Assembly (NCBI GenBank): GCA_028749205.1
Contig: JAQULR010000005.1
Location: forward strand, 1 to 64,000
Direction of reading: 5' to 3'
DNA length: 64,000 nucleotides
DNA from: Acidobacteriota bacterium
Lineage (GTDB): Bacteria; Acidobacteriota; Aminicenantia; Aminicenantales; Saccharicenantaceae
Under the pieces are notes generated by a model, which did no database searches, was not told the origin of the DNA, and worked only from the letters and a program-made list of their open reading frames with translations. The number at the start of each line of letters is the position of its first letter. Within the stretch, counting starts at the first letter, position 1. A program made the position numbers and the translations under genes. This document shows, piece by piece, positions 16,830-27,474 of this stretch.

Positions 16830-17303
16830 TTATTTAGATGATTTTTCGGCTGTTTGAGGCTTTAAAATTTTTACCTTGCGAGGTTTAACTTCAGGTTTCT
16901 TGGGCATATGAACTCTGAGCAAGCCATTTTCATATTCGGCGTTAATTTTATCCTGGTCGATATAATTGGGAAGAGTGAAAGACCGGAGGAAAGCACCATA
17001 GGCTCGCTCAATACGATGGTAATTCTCTTCTTTAGCCTCTTTTTCGAACTTCCGCTCGCCCTTTAAGGTCAGAGTATTATCTTCTATCTTGATTTCTACA
17101 TCCTTTTCTTCGACTCCAGGAATCTCGGCAGTCAGAATCAGCTCATTCTCGGTCTCGTAGATGTCCACTGCTGGAGCCCAGGTCGTCTGCATAATGTCGG
17201 TTTCCTCAGCTCTCGGAGAAGAAACCATATCCTCAAATAGCCGGTTCATTCTGTCACGAAGAACCATGAAGTCCTTAAATGGATCCCATTTTGTGATTGC
17301 CAT
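16830..17303 (-). CDS. Small heat-shock protein, Hsp20/alpha-crystallin family
   Basis: This 157-residue ATP-independent holdase has the alpha-crystallin domain at about 45-140 (AVDIYETENELILTAEIPGV, LTLKGER, FLRSFTLP, NGLLRVHMPK) and a short tail with VKILK. The N-terminal WDPFKDFMVLRDRMNRLFED is typical of the class. GGAGG lies ahead of the ATG. It has its own near-consensus promoter whose -10 is embedded in a palindrome, so control by a repressor is possible. Confidence 0.95.
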   Translation of the reverse strand: MAITKWDPFKDFMVLRDRMNRLFEDMVSSPRAEETDIMQTTWAPAVDIYETENELILTAEIPGVEEKDVEIKIEDNTLTLKGERKFEKEAKEENYHRIERAYGAFLRSFTLPNYIDQDKINAEYENGLLRVHMPKKPEVKPRKVKILKPQTAEKSSK

Positions 17304-17338
17304 TTTTTACCTCCTCATCAAGATTTTAGTGCATTTAT

Positions 17339-17367
17339 AATATAAATCTTGAGTATGTATTTGTCAA
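17339..17367 (-). promoter_or_regulatory. Promoter of hsp20, with palindrome over the -10
   Basis: On the minus strand TTGACA (17367-17362), a 17-base spacer and TATATT (17344-17339) are present. The stretch 17334-17348 (ATTTATAATATAAAT) is a perfect 7+1+7 palindrome covering the -10. Confidence 0.65.
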
Positions 17368-17382
17368 GTATTTTTAAAAAAA

Positions 17383-18060
17383 TTATTTCCCCTGAAGTAT
17401 TATGGTGGCCTCCCCCCTTTTTTTTTCATCGGGAAGGTCTCTCAAGAGATTTTCGAGGCTGCCCCTGAGGAACTCTTCATGGACCTTAGTCAATTCTCTT
17501 GCCAGAACAGCTTGCCTGGGGCCCAAAATTTCTAAGGATAAATCTACGAACTCAACTATCTTCCTCATGGGCAAGAAGAAAACCATGGTGCCTTCTTCTT
17601 CGGCATACTTAGACAGAAACTTCTTCAAACTGTTTTTTTTGGCTGGTGGAAAACCAGCAAATACCACTCTGTTAGTTGGCAATCCCGCAGCCGAGAGAGC
17701 TGCCGTCAGAGCACTTGGACCTGGGATAGGGACTACCTGTATTCCCTGTTTTACAACTTCCCTTATTAAAGGAAAACCAGGATCTGATATGCCTGGGGTG
17801 CCTGCATCTGACACCAGAGCCACATCGTGTCCTGAATTGAGAATATTAAGAACTTCAGGTATTTTCTGATACTCTCGGGGACGGAAATAAGATATCAGGC
17901 GTTTTTTTATGCCATAATAATTAAGCAATTTAGCTGTCTGTCTGGTATCTTCACAGGCGATGGCTTCCACCTCTTTCAAGATTCGCAAAGCTCTCAAGGT
18001 TATATCTTCGAGGTTTCCGATGGGGGTAGCCACCACGAATAATTTAGCCATTTGTTTCAT
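17383..18060 (-). CDS. rsmI: 16S rRNA C1402 2'-O-methyltransferase RsmI
   Basis: RsmI methylates the ribose of C1402 in the 16S decoding centre. The 225-residue protein has all family motifs: VVATPIGNLEDIT, ACEDTRQT, SDAGTPGISDPG and IPGPSALTAAL. The ATG at 18060 has AAAGGTAAG about 7 bases upstream; an ATG three codons inside is an alternative. It is somewhat shorter than the E. coli enzyme at the C-terminus. Confidence 0.95.
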   Translation of the reverse strand: MKQMAKLFVVATPIGNLEDITLRALRILKEVEAIACEDTRQTAKLLNYYGIKKRLISYFRPREYQKIPEVLNILNSGHDVALVSDAGTPGISDPGFPLIREVVKQGIQVVPIPGPSALTAALSAAGLPTNRVVFAGFPPAKKNSLKKFLSKYAEEEGTMVFFLPMRKIVEFVDLSLEILGPRQAVLARELTKVHEEFLRGSLENLLRDLPDEKKRGEATIILQGK

Positions 18061-18098
18061 TGTTTTCTTACCTTTACGGGCTGAAATGTGGCTCGCAG

Positions 18099-18911
18099 CT
18101 ATTTATCCCAGTCGTAAGGATATAGAAAATCGTGGCCAACAGTTCTGCTGGAAATCTTGGCAATTGGCGGCATCTTTCTTTTGAATTCTGACCTTTTTAT
18201 CATTTCGATGATTCGTCTGATTTTTTTCTGATCATAGCCAGCCTGGCTGACCTCATCAGGACTCTGCCGTAGGTCCACCAGGCGGAATAGAATCTGGTCT
18301 AATTCTGCATAGGTTAAACCGATTTCTTCCTCGTCGGTTTGACCCGGCCAGAGAGCAGCTGTTGGTTTTTTCGTCAGAATTTCGTCTGGGATTTTCAGAT
18401 ATTGACCCAATTCTATAACCTGGGTCTTATATAGGTCGCCCATCGGATTGAGGCCACAGGCCATGTCTCCATGGATAGTGCCGTAGCCAATAAGCAATTC
18501 AGTTTTATTGCTGGTACCAAGAATGAGAGCTTTCTCCCGGGCAGAAAAATCATAAAGAATGGACATTCGTTCTCTGGCCATTTTGTTACCCTTAAGAACA
18601 AGGTTATCGGTGGGGAAAGCTGAAAAATAGGCATCAATCTGAGGAGAAATATCAATTTTAGAGACTTTTATTTTTAGAAGGTTAGCCATCTTTTCAGCCT
18701 GAGCCAGACCTTCTGGATCCAAGTTAGCGTAAGGCAAGATCAAAGCCACGACCTTTCTGGAACCCAAAGCCTGGACTGCCAGGGAAGCGCAGACAGCTGA
18801 ATCCAGACCTCCAGATAAGCCGAGTATGACCTGATTAAAACCTGTTTTCCGGGTTTCCTCACAGATAAATCGAGCTAAGACTTTGGTTACCAAGGGGCAA
18901 TTAATCTTCAT
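18099..18911 (-). CDS. nadE: NAD synthetase, ammonia-type NadE
   Basis: NadE adenylates and amidates deamido-NAD to NAD. This 270-residue protein is the synthetase domain alone, with the PP-loop LGLSGGLDSA (30-39), GTSNKTE and GDMACGLNPMGDLYK. It lacks the N-terminal glutaminase domain of longer NadE forms. Its first 11 bases overlap the end of an upstream nitrilase-family gene, which may supply the ammonia in trans. Confidence 0.94.
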   Translation of the reverse strand: MKINCPLVTKVLARFICEETRKTGFNQVILGLSGGLDSAVCASLAVQALGSRKVVALILPYANLDPEGLAQAEKMANLLKIKVSKIDISPQIDAYFSAFPTDNLVLKGNKMARERMSILYDFSAREKALILGTSNKTELLIGYGTIHGDMACGLNPMGDLYKTQVIELGQYLKIPDEILTKKPTAALWPGQTDEEEIGLTYAELDQILFRLVDLRQSPDEVSQAGYDQKKIRRIIEMIKRSEFKRKMPPIAKISSRTVGHDFLYPYDWDK

Positions 18912-19764
18912 CTTCTTGTCTTATGATTCTTTCCAGAGACCGCCAAATGACTTCAGGGCGGTCATCACGCCTGAATGGCCAGCTCCTTCTGGCCTGGGTA
19001 ATTTCATTTAAATCTAATTCCAAGACAGTAAAGTCTTCTTCAAGGTATGGCAACCTGATTACTAACTGCCCGTAAGGAGAATAAACATAAGAACCACCGG
19101 CAAACACAGCTCCGTCTTCAATGCCGACCCGATTGCAGTAGATGGTCACCGCGCTAGAAAAAAAAGATACGGCTTGGCCCATGAGTTCCCACATTTCGCT
19201 GGTTTCGAAGCTCTGGCCCTCAGTCTTGGAGACTCCTCGTCCAGGAGCTGCTGAGATGATAATTATTAAACTGGCCCCGCCGGCAAAAAGACAGTAGCTG
19301 GAACAATAATGAAGAAAGTCGCGGCAGATAAGCAAACCAGTTTTAGCAAAATTAGTTTCAAAAGACTTGATTTCTCGACCTGAAGCAAAAAAACGTCCTT
19401 CTTCAAACATACCTGAGGTTGGCAAGAAAACTTTACGATGTAGATGGAGACACCGCTTTCTGGACAGGTAAGCGGCTGAATTGTAAATAATTCCTGGATT
19501 GGCCTCTCTGTCTTCAGCAAACCCGAAAACCAAATCTATTGAGCCGGAGGCATCTAACAGTTGGGAAAAAGCGGCCGAGTCCTTAGGTCTAAGGGCGATT
19601 TCTGCTGCCAGGTCTCTTAAAGAGTAGCCTGTCAGGCTGAGCTCTGGGAAGATTATTAAATCTGCTTTCTGGGTAGTTGCCCGTTTGATTAAATCCAGAT
19701 GGAGTTTCAGGTTTTTCTCAATATTCCCTAAGACAGGTGATATTTGAGCTAAAGCAATTTTCAT
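18901..19764 (-). CDS. Nitrilase-superfamily amidohydrolase, possible glutaminase partner of NadE
   Basis: The 287-residue protein has the Glu-Lys-Cys triad of carbon-nitrogen hydrolases: Glu in FPELSLTGY, Lys in HRKVFLPTSGMF and Cys in LLICRDFLHY. The start MKIALAQISPVLGNIEKN is typical of NAD synthetase glutaminase domains; the frame stays open a few codons upstream. Overlap with nadE by 11 bases strongly suggests joint action. I infer a split glutamine-dependent NAD synthetase; a stand-alone amidase is the alternative. Confidence 0.85.
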   Translation of the reverse strand: MKIALAQISPVLGNIEKNLKLHLDLIKRATTQKADLIIFPELSLTGYSLRDLAAEIALRPKDSAAFSQLLDASGSIDLVFGFAEDREANPGIIYNSAAYLSRKRCLHLHRKVFLPTSGMFEEGRFFASGREIKSFETNFAKTGLLICRDFLHYCSSYCLFAGGASLIIIISAAPGRGVSKTEGQSFETSEMWELMGQAVSFFSSAVTIYCNRVGIEDGAVFAGGSYVYSPYGQLVIRLPYLEEDFTVLELDLNEITQARRSWPFRRDDRPEVIWRSLERIIRQEDED

Positions 19765-19825
19765 AACTTGAAAATAGCACAAACTTAGCTATTCTGTCCA
19801 TTAATCAATAAAAATGGCCGCAGGG

Positions 19826-19852
19826 TTGAAAAATCCGGCCTGATTGTATAAA
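19826..19852 (+). promoter_or_regulatory. Possible promoter of the J-domain gene
   Basis: TTGAAA (19826-19831) and TATAAA (19847-19852) are separated by 15 bases, shorter than ideal. It lies about 75 bases before the GTG start. Confidence 0.35.
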
Positions 19853-19927
19853 TTATTATCTTAATCTGTTAATTAGGATTTTTTTGTGAGTCACCCAGGT
19901 TAATTAGGTTGTCAGAAGGGCGAGGCT

Positions 19928-21385
19928 GTGAGCACAATTAATCATATCGGCCGGTATCTTAAGGAGGTTTTTTTTAACAACAAGACTGGACGGCTATCTT
20001 TTAAGCGAGGAGAAATAGAAAAGCACTTTTTCTTCATTAAAGGCAAACCATTTCAGGTAAAAACTAATCTCAAATCTGAGCGTCTTGGCGAAATTCTCTT
20101 TAAATTGCAGAAAATACAGGAACAAACCTTTAGCCACATTGAAGATTATATCCAGCCCGACCAACCTCTTGGCCAATCGCTTCAGCATGGGGGACTTATA
20201 AAAGAGGCTGATCTGAGAGAAGCCTTAGCCTTTCAGATAAGAGAATCATTACTGGAGACTTTTAATTATTTTAATGGGGAAATTAGTTTTCAGGAGAAAG
20301 ATTTTTGGGAGCCGCCAGAAGAACTTCCAACTGTGGATGTGCCCTGGATCATAGATTACGGCCTGCGGCGGATGAAGTATGATTCTGCCATTGAGAAATT
20401 TTTCACAGGCCGAAAAATCGGGTTGAAAAACATCAGGTGTGCTTATTTTTTAACTGAAGATGAAAAGAGTCTGTTAGAAAGATTCTCTACTCCCCAGATC
20501 ATCGGCCAGATGGCAGTGCCGGCTGATTTCTCTAAAGAGGATTTTTACCGGTGCCTATATCTTTTTTATTGTCTTGATATGATCGAGCTAACTACTGCCG
20601 ATTCCAGCTTCAAGAAAGATGATCATGAAGAAGAGGGTAAAAAAAAATTGGAGCTTGACGAGCTGGAAGCCCGGATTGAGGAATTAAAAGAAATAAAATC
20701 TCAGCTCAAGAATCGGAATTATTATGAATTGCTGGGGATTTCTCGAGCGGCCACAGTAGAAGAAATAAAAACGGCCTATTTTAATCTGGCTCGGAAGTAC
20801 CACCCGGACCGTTTTAATACCAACTTAAGCGACTATTCTTTAGTAAATGAAGTCTTTAATGCTCTCAACAGTGCCTACCGAACCTTGATTGACCCGGGAA
20901 AAAGAAGCCGTTATGATCAACAACTGTCAGCTACAACCCAGGAAAGCCCTGATGATTTGAGTAGAAGAGCTGAAGTTAAGTATAGGCAGGGTAGAACCCT
21001 TTACAATCAGGGTATGTACGAGGAGGCGGTTATCTTTCTAGAAGAGGCCATTCGTCTGAAAAGAGCTAAGGCTGATTATTATTTACTTCTGGCCATGGCA
21101 GAGTCTAAGCTGCCGGCTTACCAAAAGAAAGCTGAAGAAGATTTCCTGCGGGCTATTGAGATGGAACCTTGGAATGCTGAAGGTTATTTAGGGTTGGGTT
21201 TGCTATACTTGGGAGAAGGACTTAAAATCAAAGCTAAAAAACAGTTACAAAAGGCCCTGGAAATTGACCCTGATCACCATCAGGCCAGGATAGCTCTACA
21301 GGAGATAGAAAAAGGCCAGAAGAAACCTGGGCTTAAGTCTTTACTCGACCTGAATTTATCAGATCTTTTTAAGAAGAAAAAATAG
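19928..21385 (+). CDS. PATAN/DUF4388-like, J-domain and TPR protein
   Basis: This 485-residue protein combines three parts. Residues 1 to about 125 resemble the DUF4388/PATAN domain of regulatory proteins (GRLSFKRGEIEKHFFFIKGKPF, LGEILF). A J domain occupies about 264-335 with HPD at 292-294. TPR-like helices fill about 345-475. The J domain should stimulate a DnaK-type ATPase; the other parts are likely adaptors. There is no Gly/Phe region or zinc finger, so it is not DnaJ itself. The GTG start has AAGGGCGAGG upstream. It converges on ligA with one base between the stops. Confidence 0.85.
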   Translation: MSTINHIGRYLKEVFFNNKTGRLSFKRGEIEKHFFFIKGKPFQVKTNLKSERLGEILFKLQKIQEQTFSHIEDYIQPDQPLGQSLQHGGLIKEADLREALAFQIRESLLETFNYFNGEISFQEKDFWEPPEELPTVDVPWIIDYGLRRMKYDSAIEKFFTGRKIGLKNIRCAYFLTEDEKSLLERFSTPQIIGQMAVPADFSKEDFYRCLYLFYCLDMIELTTADSSFKKDDHEEEGKKKLELDELEARIEELKEIKSQLKNRNYYELLGISRAATVEEIKTAYFNLARKYHPDRFNTNLSDYSLVNEVFNALNSAYRTLIDPGKRSRYDQQLSATTQESPDDLSRRAEVKYRQGRTLYNQGMYEEAVIFLEEAIRLKRAKADYYLLLAMAESKLPAYQKKAEEDFLRAIEMEPWNAEGYLGLGLLYLGEGLKIKAKKQLQKALEIDPDHHQARIALQEIEKGQKKPGLKSLLDLNLSDLFKKKK

Positions 21386-21386
21386 T

Positions 21387-23420
<2,034 letters not shown>

Positions 23421-23497
23421 TTATTTATTTTATTGGAAATGATAGAAAGTGTTAAGTCTTCCGTGCTTTATAGTTATTCAGGTCGCTTAAAATTTTC

Positions 23498-24673
23498 TTA
23501 TTTGCCCAGCCGCCGTTTGGTTTCTTGAATAAGCTGATTAAATTTAGCGATAGCAGCATCTTGCTGTTTTTTCAAACTTTCAATTTCTCTCTCTAAAACC
23601 TCAATGTCACCCCTCATGAACCGCATACTTTCTTTTTCTCTTGCTGACAATTCTTCTTCGCTTTTATTGCCAAACCTTTCATTGAAAAGGTTGGTTAATT
23701 CTTCCAACTCTTTTACCTTATTCTGAATGGCCAGGACCGTTTCGTTATACTTGAGGTCTTTGTTCATAGTGAAAAACAAGCTTTCAGCCAGTTTCATGGC
23801 CTGTTCGGAGTTGGGATTATCCAGTAAGGCGGCTTCCAGGCAGTAGCGGACAGCTTCATTTACCACAGACGGATCATTCTTAGCTTTATTAGCCAGGATA
23901 AGGGCAATGGAGTAGGCCACCTCACCAGATTTTTGCTTATTATAGGCTTCTTTCAGAAAAATCAGGGCTTCGTCCTTTTTGCCTGCTCTGTTCAATAACT
24001 GACCCAGGACCAAAGCGTCGTTTGGAGATTTAGTTAGATTGTAAACAGCTCTAAAAACCTTTTCTGCTTCAGTGTAATTCTTAGCATCAGCATATTCTTT
24101 CCCCATTTTTTTAACTGAGGCGAGAATCCGAGGGTTTTTTAAAATTGAGTAGGCCTTCAGATAGTTGTCTACCGCTGAAGCTGTATCCTTAGCTTTTTCA
24201 GCCGCGGTTCCTAAGGCATAGTAGCCGCCACCTATAATCTGGTTCCATTGAGCGGGATTAGCTCCCTCTTTGTTTTTCTCAGCATTAGCAAGCTCAATAA
24301 CCTGGTTGGCATAGGTGCGAGCTTTATCAAGGTTTTGGCCCTGGCTGGCATAACCTCCCGCCAAAGTTAGAAGAACCTGAGCCTTGGTCAAAGAATCCAG
24401 TCCTCCCATAGATAGAGCCTTTTCTCCATAATTAAGAGATTCCTGGAGGCTCTTGCTTCGGCAAGGTGTCAGACAGAGATTGGCATAGGCATAATTTTCA
24501 TACTGGGTACCCTTCCCAGCATAGTTGTCTATATACTCTTTAAGTAGCTGAACTCTCTGGCAGGCATCGTTAGCAGTCATGGCCTTGATGTAGGCCTCGT
24601 CGGCTGGGTTCTGGGCTAGAGCCAGCCCTCCAGCCAGTAAAAAAATTAAACTTAACAATAAAGTTTTTTTCAT
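23498..24673 (-). CDS. Secreted TPR-repeat protein
   Basis: I do not recognise a specific family. The 391-residue product starts with a signal peptide (KKTLLLSLIFLLAGGLALAQ), so it should be exported to the periplasm or outer membrane. The body, about 25-310, is a string of TPR-like helices (GYYALGTAAEKAKD, AEKVFRAVYNLTKSPNDALVLGQLL). The last 60 residues are a charged helix likely to form a coiled coil. ATG 24673 is preferred over upstream in-frame starts because GAGG precedes it and the signal peptide follows directly. Confidence 0.85.
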   Translation of the reverse strand: MKKTLLLSLIFLLAGGLALAQNPADEAYIKAMTANDACQRVQLLKEYIDNYAGKGTQYENYAYANLCLTPCRSKSLQESLNYGEKALSMGGLDSLTKAQVLLTLAGGYASQGQNLDKARTYANQVIELANAEKNKEGANPAQWNQIIGGGYYALGTAAEKAKDTASAVDNYLKAYSILKNPRILASVKKMGKEYADAKNYTEAEKVFRAVYNLTKSPNDALVLGQLLNRAGKKDEALIFLKEAYNKQKSGEVAYSIALILANKAKNDPSVVNEAVRYCLEAALLDNPNSEQAMKLAESLFFTMNKDLKYNETVLAIQNKVKELEELTNLFNERFGNKSEEELSAREKESMRFMRGDIEVLEREIESLKKQQDAAIAKFNQLIQETKRRLGK

Positions 24674-24817
24674 TTCCGACCTCACAAAAATTATTTTGCC
24701 CATTATCTTGCCTATAACCATTAAAAATGTCAATAAATCTTTTTATCGAGCATTCTTGCCTTTATTACTGCAATTTATATGCCAGATTAGTCATTAGACT
24801 TAATTTTATACATGCCG

Positions 24818-24823
24818 TATAAT
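24818..24823 (+). promoter_or_regulatory. -10 element of murB, close to the start codon
   Basis: A perfect TATAAT ends 14 bases before the murB ATG, so the leader would be about 8 bases. No convincing -35 and no ribosome-binding site are seen. Confidence 0.5.
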
Positions 24824-24837
24824 AAATAGCAAAAAAA

Positions 24838-25779
24838 ATGTTAAAGTTGCAAGATATTCCCAGAATTTTTTTGGAAGAATCAGGTTTGACCCTGAAAGAA
24901 GGTGTGGTTCTGTCCAAGTACTCCAGTTTTCGGATAGGTGGCCCGGCTGATTATTTTCTGGAAGTCAGGGAACCAGTTGATCTGAACAAGGCTATTCAGA
25001 TAGCCAGACATCACCAGTGTCCTTTTTACGTTATTGGTCGGGGCTATAACCTTCTTTTTGATGATTCCGGATACCGGGGTTTGATAATAAGAAATTTAGC
25101 TTCAGGTATTAAGTTTGAAGCTGACAATTATAGCCTCGAAGTATGTTCAGGTACCTGTTTGTCTGACCTCCTAAATAAAGCCATCTCTGAGGGCCTGACC
25201 GGCCTGGAATTTCTGGCTGGTATCCCAGGAACAGTAGGCGGAGCTGTTTATGGTAACGCTGGTGCTTTTGGCCAGGCTATTGGAGACAGGGTTCTTGAAA
25301 TCACAATTCTTGGCGATAGCGGACAGGAAATCCCCGTAACCAGGGAAGAGCTACAGTTTGATTACCGACATTCAGCCCTTAAAAATAGCCATAAAGTTAT
25401 AGTCAAAACCAGGATTGAAGTTGAGCCTATTTCTGGGAATGAAGTCAGGAGAAAAATAGAAGATTATCTTGAGCAACGGTCGAAAAAACTCCCTCCCGAA
25501 GGCACCGCCTGTGCTGGAAGCTTTTTTAAGAACCCGGTTCACGGCGGGAAGAAAATACCGGCTGGCCAGCTTCTGGAGCAAGCTGGAGCCAAAGGAATGA
25601 AAGTTGGTCAGGCGGCTGTTTATTCAGGCCACTGTAATTTTATAATCAATTTAGGTGGAGCTACCTGCCTCCAAGTTTTGACCTTAGCTGAAGAACTGAA
25701 GGAAAAGGTCTGGAAGCACTCTGGAATTAGACTTGAAGAAGAAGTTATTTTTGTCTCAGCAACTTCTTCAATGCTTTAA
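24838..25779 (+). CDS. murB: UDP-N-acetylenolpyruvoylglucosamine reductase
   Basis: MurB makes UDP-N-acetylmuramate, the second committed step of peptidoglycan synthesis, with FAD and NADPH. The 313-residue protein has the FAD-binding SSFRIGGPADYF and GIPGTVGGAVYGNAG, the catalytic serine in AGSFFKNP and the late glutamate in LEEEV. The ATG is preceded only by A-rich sequence. Its last 35 bases overlap the 3' end of the convergent DUF2520 gene. murA, the previous enzyme, lies 1.7 kb away on the other strand. Confidence 0.95.
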   Translation: MLKLQDIPRIFLEESGLTLKEGVVLSKYSSFRIGGPADYFLEVREPVDLNKAIQIARHHQCPFYVIGRGYNLLFDDSGYRGLIIRNLASGIKFEADNYSLEVCSGTCLSDLLNKAISEGLTGLEFLAGIPGTVGGAVYGNAGAFGQAIGDRVLEITILGDSGQEIPVTREELQFDYRHSALKNSHKVIVKTRIEVEPISGNEVRRKIEDYLEQRSKKLPPEGTACAGSFFKNPVHGGKKIPAGQLLEQAGAKGMKVGQAAVYSGHCNFIINLGGATCLQVLTLAEELKEKVWKHSGIRLEEEVIFVSATSSML

Positions 25780-26605
25780 TCTTATCTTCTGACAGGCCTC
25801 TTCTTTGACCTATTACTAGAGATTCCTGAGCTAAGCTCCGGTATATCTTATCAAGTCCTGGCCTTAAGGAGGTTATTGACAAGTGGCTTTTTACTGTCTG
25901 ACAATCCCCCCTAATCAAAGGACCGGTCAGGCTTCGTTCAATGCCAAGCTTTTTTACATTCTGTAAAGTTTTATTTAATAGGGGCACAAGAATTTTTATA
26001 GTTTCCTTTTCCTCAAGTCCTATGGTTCTAAAGAGTTCTATGACCTCAAAAAGCAGAAGAACCAGGAAATTTGAGGACATCGAACAGGCAAGATGATAAA
26101 CAGATTTTTCTTCAGGGGAAAGGTATAGAGTCTTTGCCCCTAACCTGGCCGCGAGCTTCCTTCCAAGCTGCTTAGCCTTTGGCTGACCTTCTATCCCAAA
26201 ATAGATTCCCTGGAAAATATCGGGTTCAGGGTCCGGTCCGGCGAAAGTCTGGACTGGATGGAAAGAAGCTACCGCGGCTCCTCTTTTGACCAGGGGTTCA
26301 AGCAATCTTGATGAGCAAGCTCCACTGGTATGGAAGACATACTTGTTTTTGAAATCAACCCTGGCAAGATTGTTCACGACCAAAGATATAAAATCGTCAG
26401 GAACGCAGATGAAAATAATATCCGCAGGACTAACCGCGGTTTTATTATCATTTGTCGCCTGTCCCTGGCCAACAATTTTTACAACTTGACGGGCTTTGCG
26501 GATGGAACGATCCGATACAACCTGAAGCTTGAATTTTACCTGGCTGAGGGCCAGAATTAGAGCTGAGCCGACCTGGCCAGCACCGATAACTGAAAATTTG
26601 TTCAT
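25745..26605 (-). CDS. Rossmann-fold/DUF2520 oxidoreductase-like protein
   Basis: The 286-residue protein starts with a dinucleotide-binding VIGAGQVGSALILAL and contains SFHPVQTFAG and a helical C-terminal half (DUF2520), a plan related to ketopantoate and pyrroline-5-carboxylate reductases. The substrate is not known for this family. It is the last gene of a four-gene minus-strand block, overlaps the NYN gene by four bases at its start, and overlaps murB at its end. Confidence 0.85.
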   Translation of the reverse strand: MNKFSVIGAGQVGSALILALSQVKFKLQVVSDRSIRKARQVVKIVGQGQATNDNKTAVSPADIIFICVPDDFISLVVNNLARVDFKNKYVFHTSGACSSRLLEPLVKRGAAVASFHPVQTFAGPDPEPDIFQGIYFGIEGQPKAKQLGRKLAARLGAKTLYLSPEEKSVYHLACSMSSNFLVLLLFEVIELFRTIGLEEKETIKILVPLLNKTLQNVKKLGIERSLTGPLIRGDCQTVKSHLSITSLRPGLDKIYRSLAQESLVIGQRRGLSEDKIKALKKLLRQK

Positions 26606-27075
26606 TTCTTGCTAAAAAGTTCACCCCATAAAGAAATTTCAAGAGGAGTTGAATTATCAGCCTGCTTACGAAGTTCTCTCTCTTCCCGGTGGTCTTTAAG
26701 GATCTTTTTTAGTTCTTTTAAAAATTCCAGAGTGCTGATAGAGCGGGTTCCTTTAGACCGGGCGGTTTCTCTAAGAACCCGGTCAGAACTCACCAATATA
26801 TAATAGCGACGATCATTTTTCTTATCCAGCATTTCTTCAATTAGCTCATCAGCTGACTGGCCTGGTTCTGGAAAATGAATTGTGAATTTAGGATTCAGTT
26901 GGAATACCTTTTCATTTATCGGAGGCTTTCCGTCAAATACCAGAAAAATGCGTCGGCGGGTGATTCTCTGAAAAAGAAGCAGCCTGGAGATAATTTTACT
27001 GCGGCTGGAGCTATCAAACTTGAAATAGGGATCAGCCTGCCCCATTAGATTATTTCCATCAATAAGATAAGCCAT
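26602..27075 (-). CDS. NYN/YacP-like RNA-binding nuclease-fold protein
   Basis: The 157-residue protein has the acidic motifs of NYN (PIN-like) domains: YLIDGNNLMG at the start, LVFDGKPP in the middle, QSADELIEEML and VSSDRVLRETA later. A charged C-terminal helix follows. YacP-type proteins are predicted or shown RNA endonucleases; the target is unknown here. It shares its last four bases with the DUF2520 gene and follows hit after 54 bases. Confidence 0.82.
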   Translation of the reverse strand: MAYLIDGNNLMGQADPYFKFDSSSRSKIISRLLLFQRITRRRIFLVFDGKPPINEKVFQLNPKFTIHFPEPGQSADELIEEMLDKKNDRRYYILVSSDRVLRETARSKGTRSISTLEFLKELKKILKDHREERELRKQADNSTPLEISLWGELFSKK

Positions 27076-27129
27076 CTGGAAAACTCTTATTCTCGCCAGC
27101 AGGTTGTCATAAACACCATCACACCCAGC

Positions 27130-27474
27130 TCAACCAGGAGGCCAACCAAGACGGCGCCCTCCAAGAAGATGAAAATGGATATGAAAAACCTCCTGTCCAG
27201 AATCAGGTCCGGTGTTTATCACCAGCCGAAAACCATTCTGGTCAATTCCTTTAAGACGAGCAATCTCCTTAGCCTTGACAAGCATTTTCCCCAATAGTTC
27301 ACTATTTTCTTCAGTAGCTTCTCTCAATGTCGGCAGGTGCTTTTTTGGGATGATCAGGGTATGAACTGGAGCCTGAGGTTTAAGGTCGTCAAAAGCCAGA
27401 ATAATGTCATCTTCATAGACAATCGCTGCCGGGATTTCTTTTCTGGCAATCTTGCAGAAGAGACAATCATTCAT
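27130..27474 (-). CDS. HIT-family purine nucleoside phosphoramidase-like protein (HinT type)
   Basis: The 114-residue protein has the histidine triad HIHFH at 98-102 and the zinc-type N-terminus CLFCKIA. It hydrolyses AMP-lysine and related phosphoramidates in characterised relatives. It starts inside the last four bases of murA, an operon link without obvious functional meaning. Length is standard. Confidence 0.93.
   Translation of the reverse strand: MNDCLFCKIARKEIPAAIVYEDDIILAFDDLKPQAPVHTLIIPKKHLPTLREATEENSELLGKMLVKAKEIARLKGIDQNGFRLVINTGPDSGQEVFHIHFHLLGGRRLGWPPG

Noticed and set aside
17402-17869. 155-codon plus-strand frame opposite rsmI
   Set aside because: rsmI on the minus strand carries all conserved motifs; this frame is its shadow.
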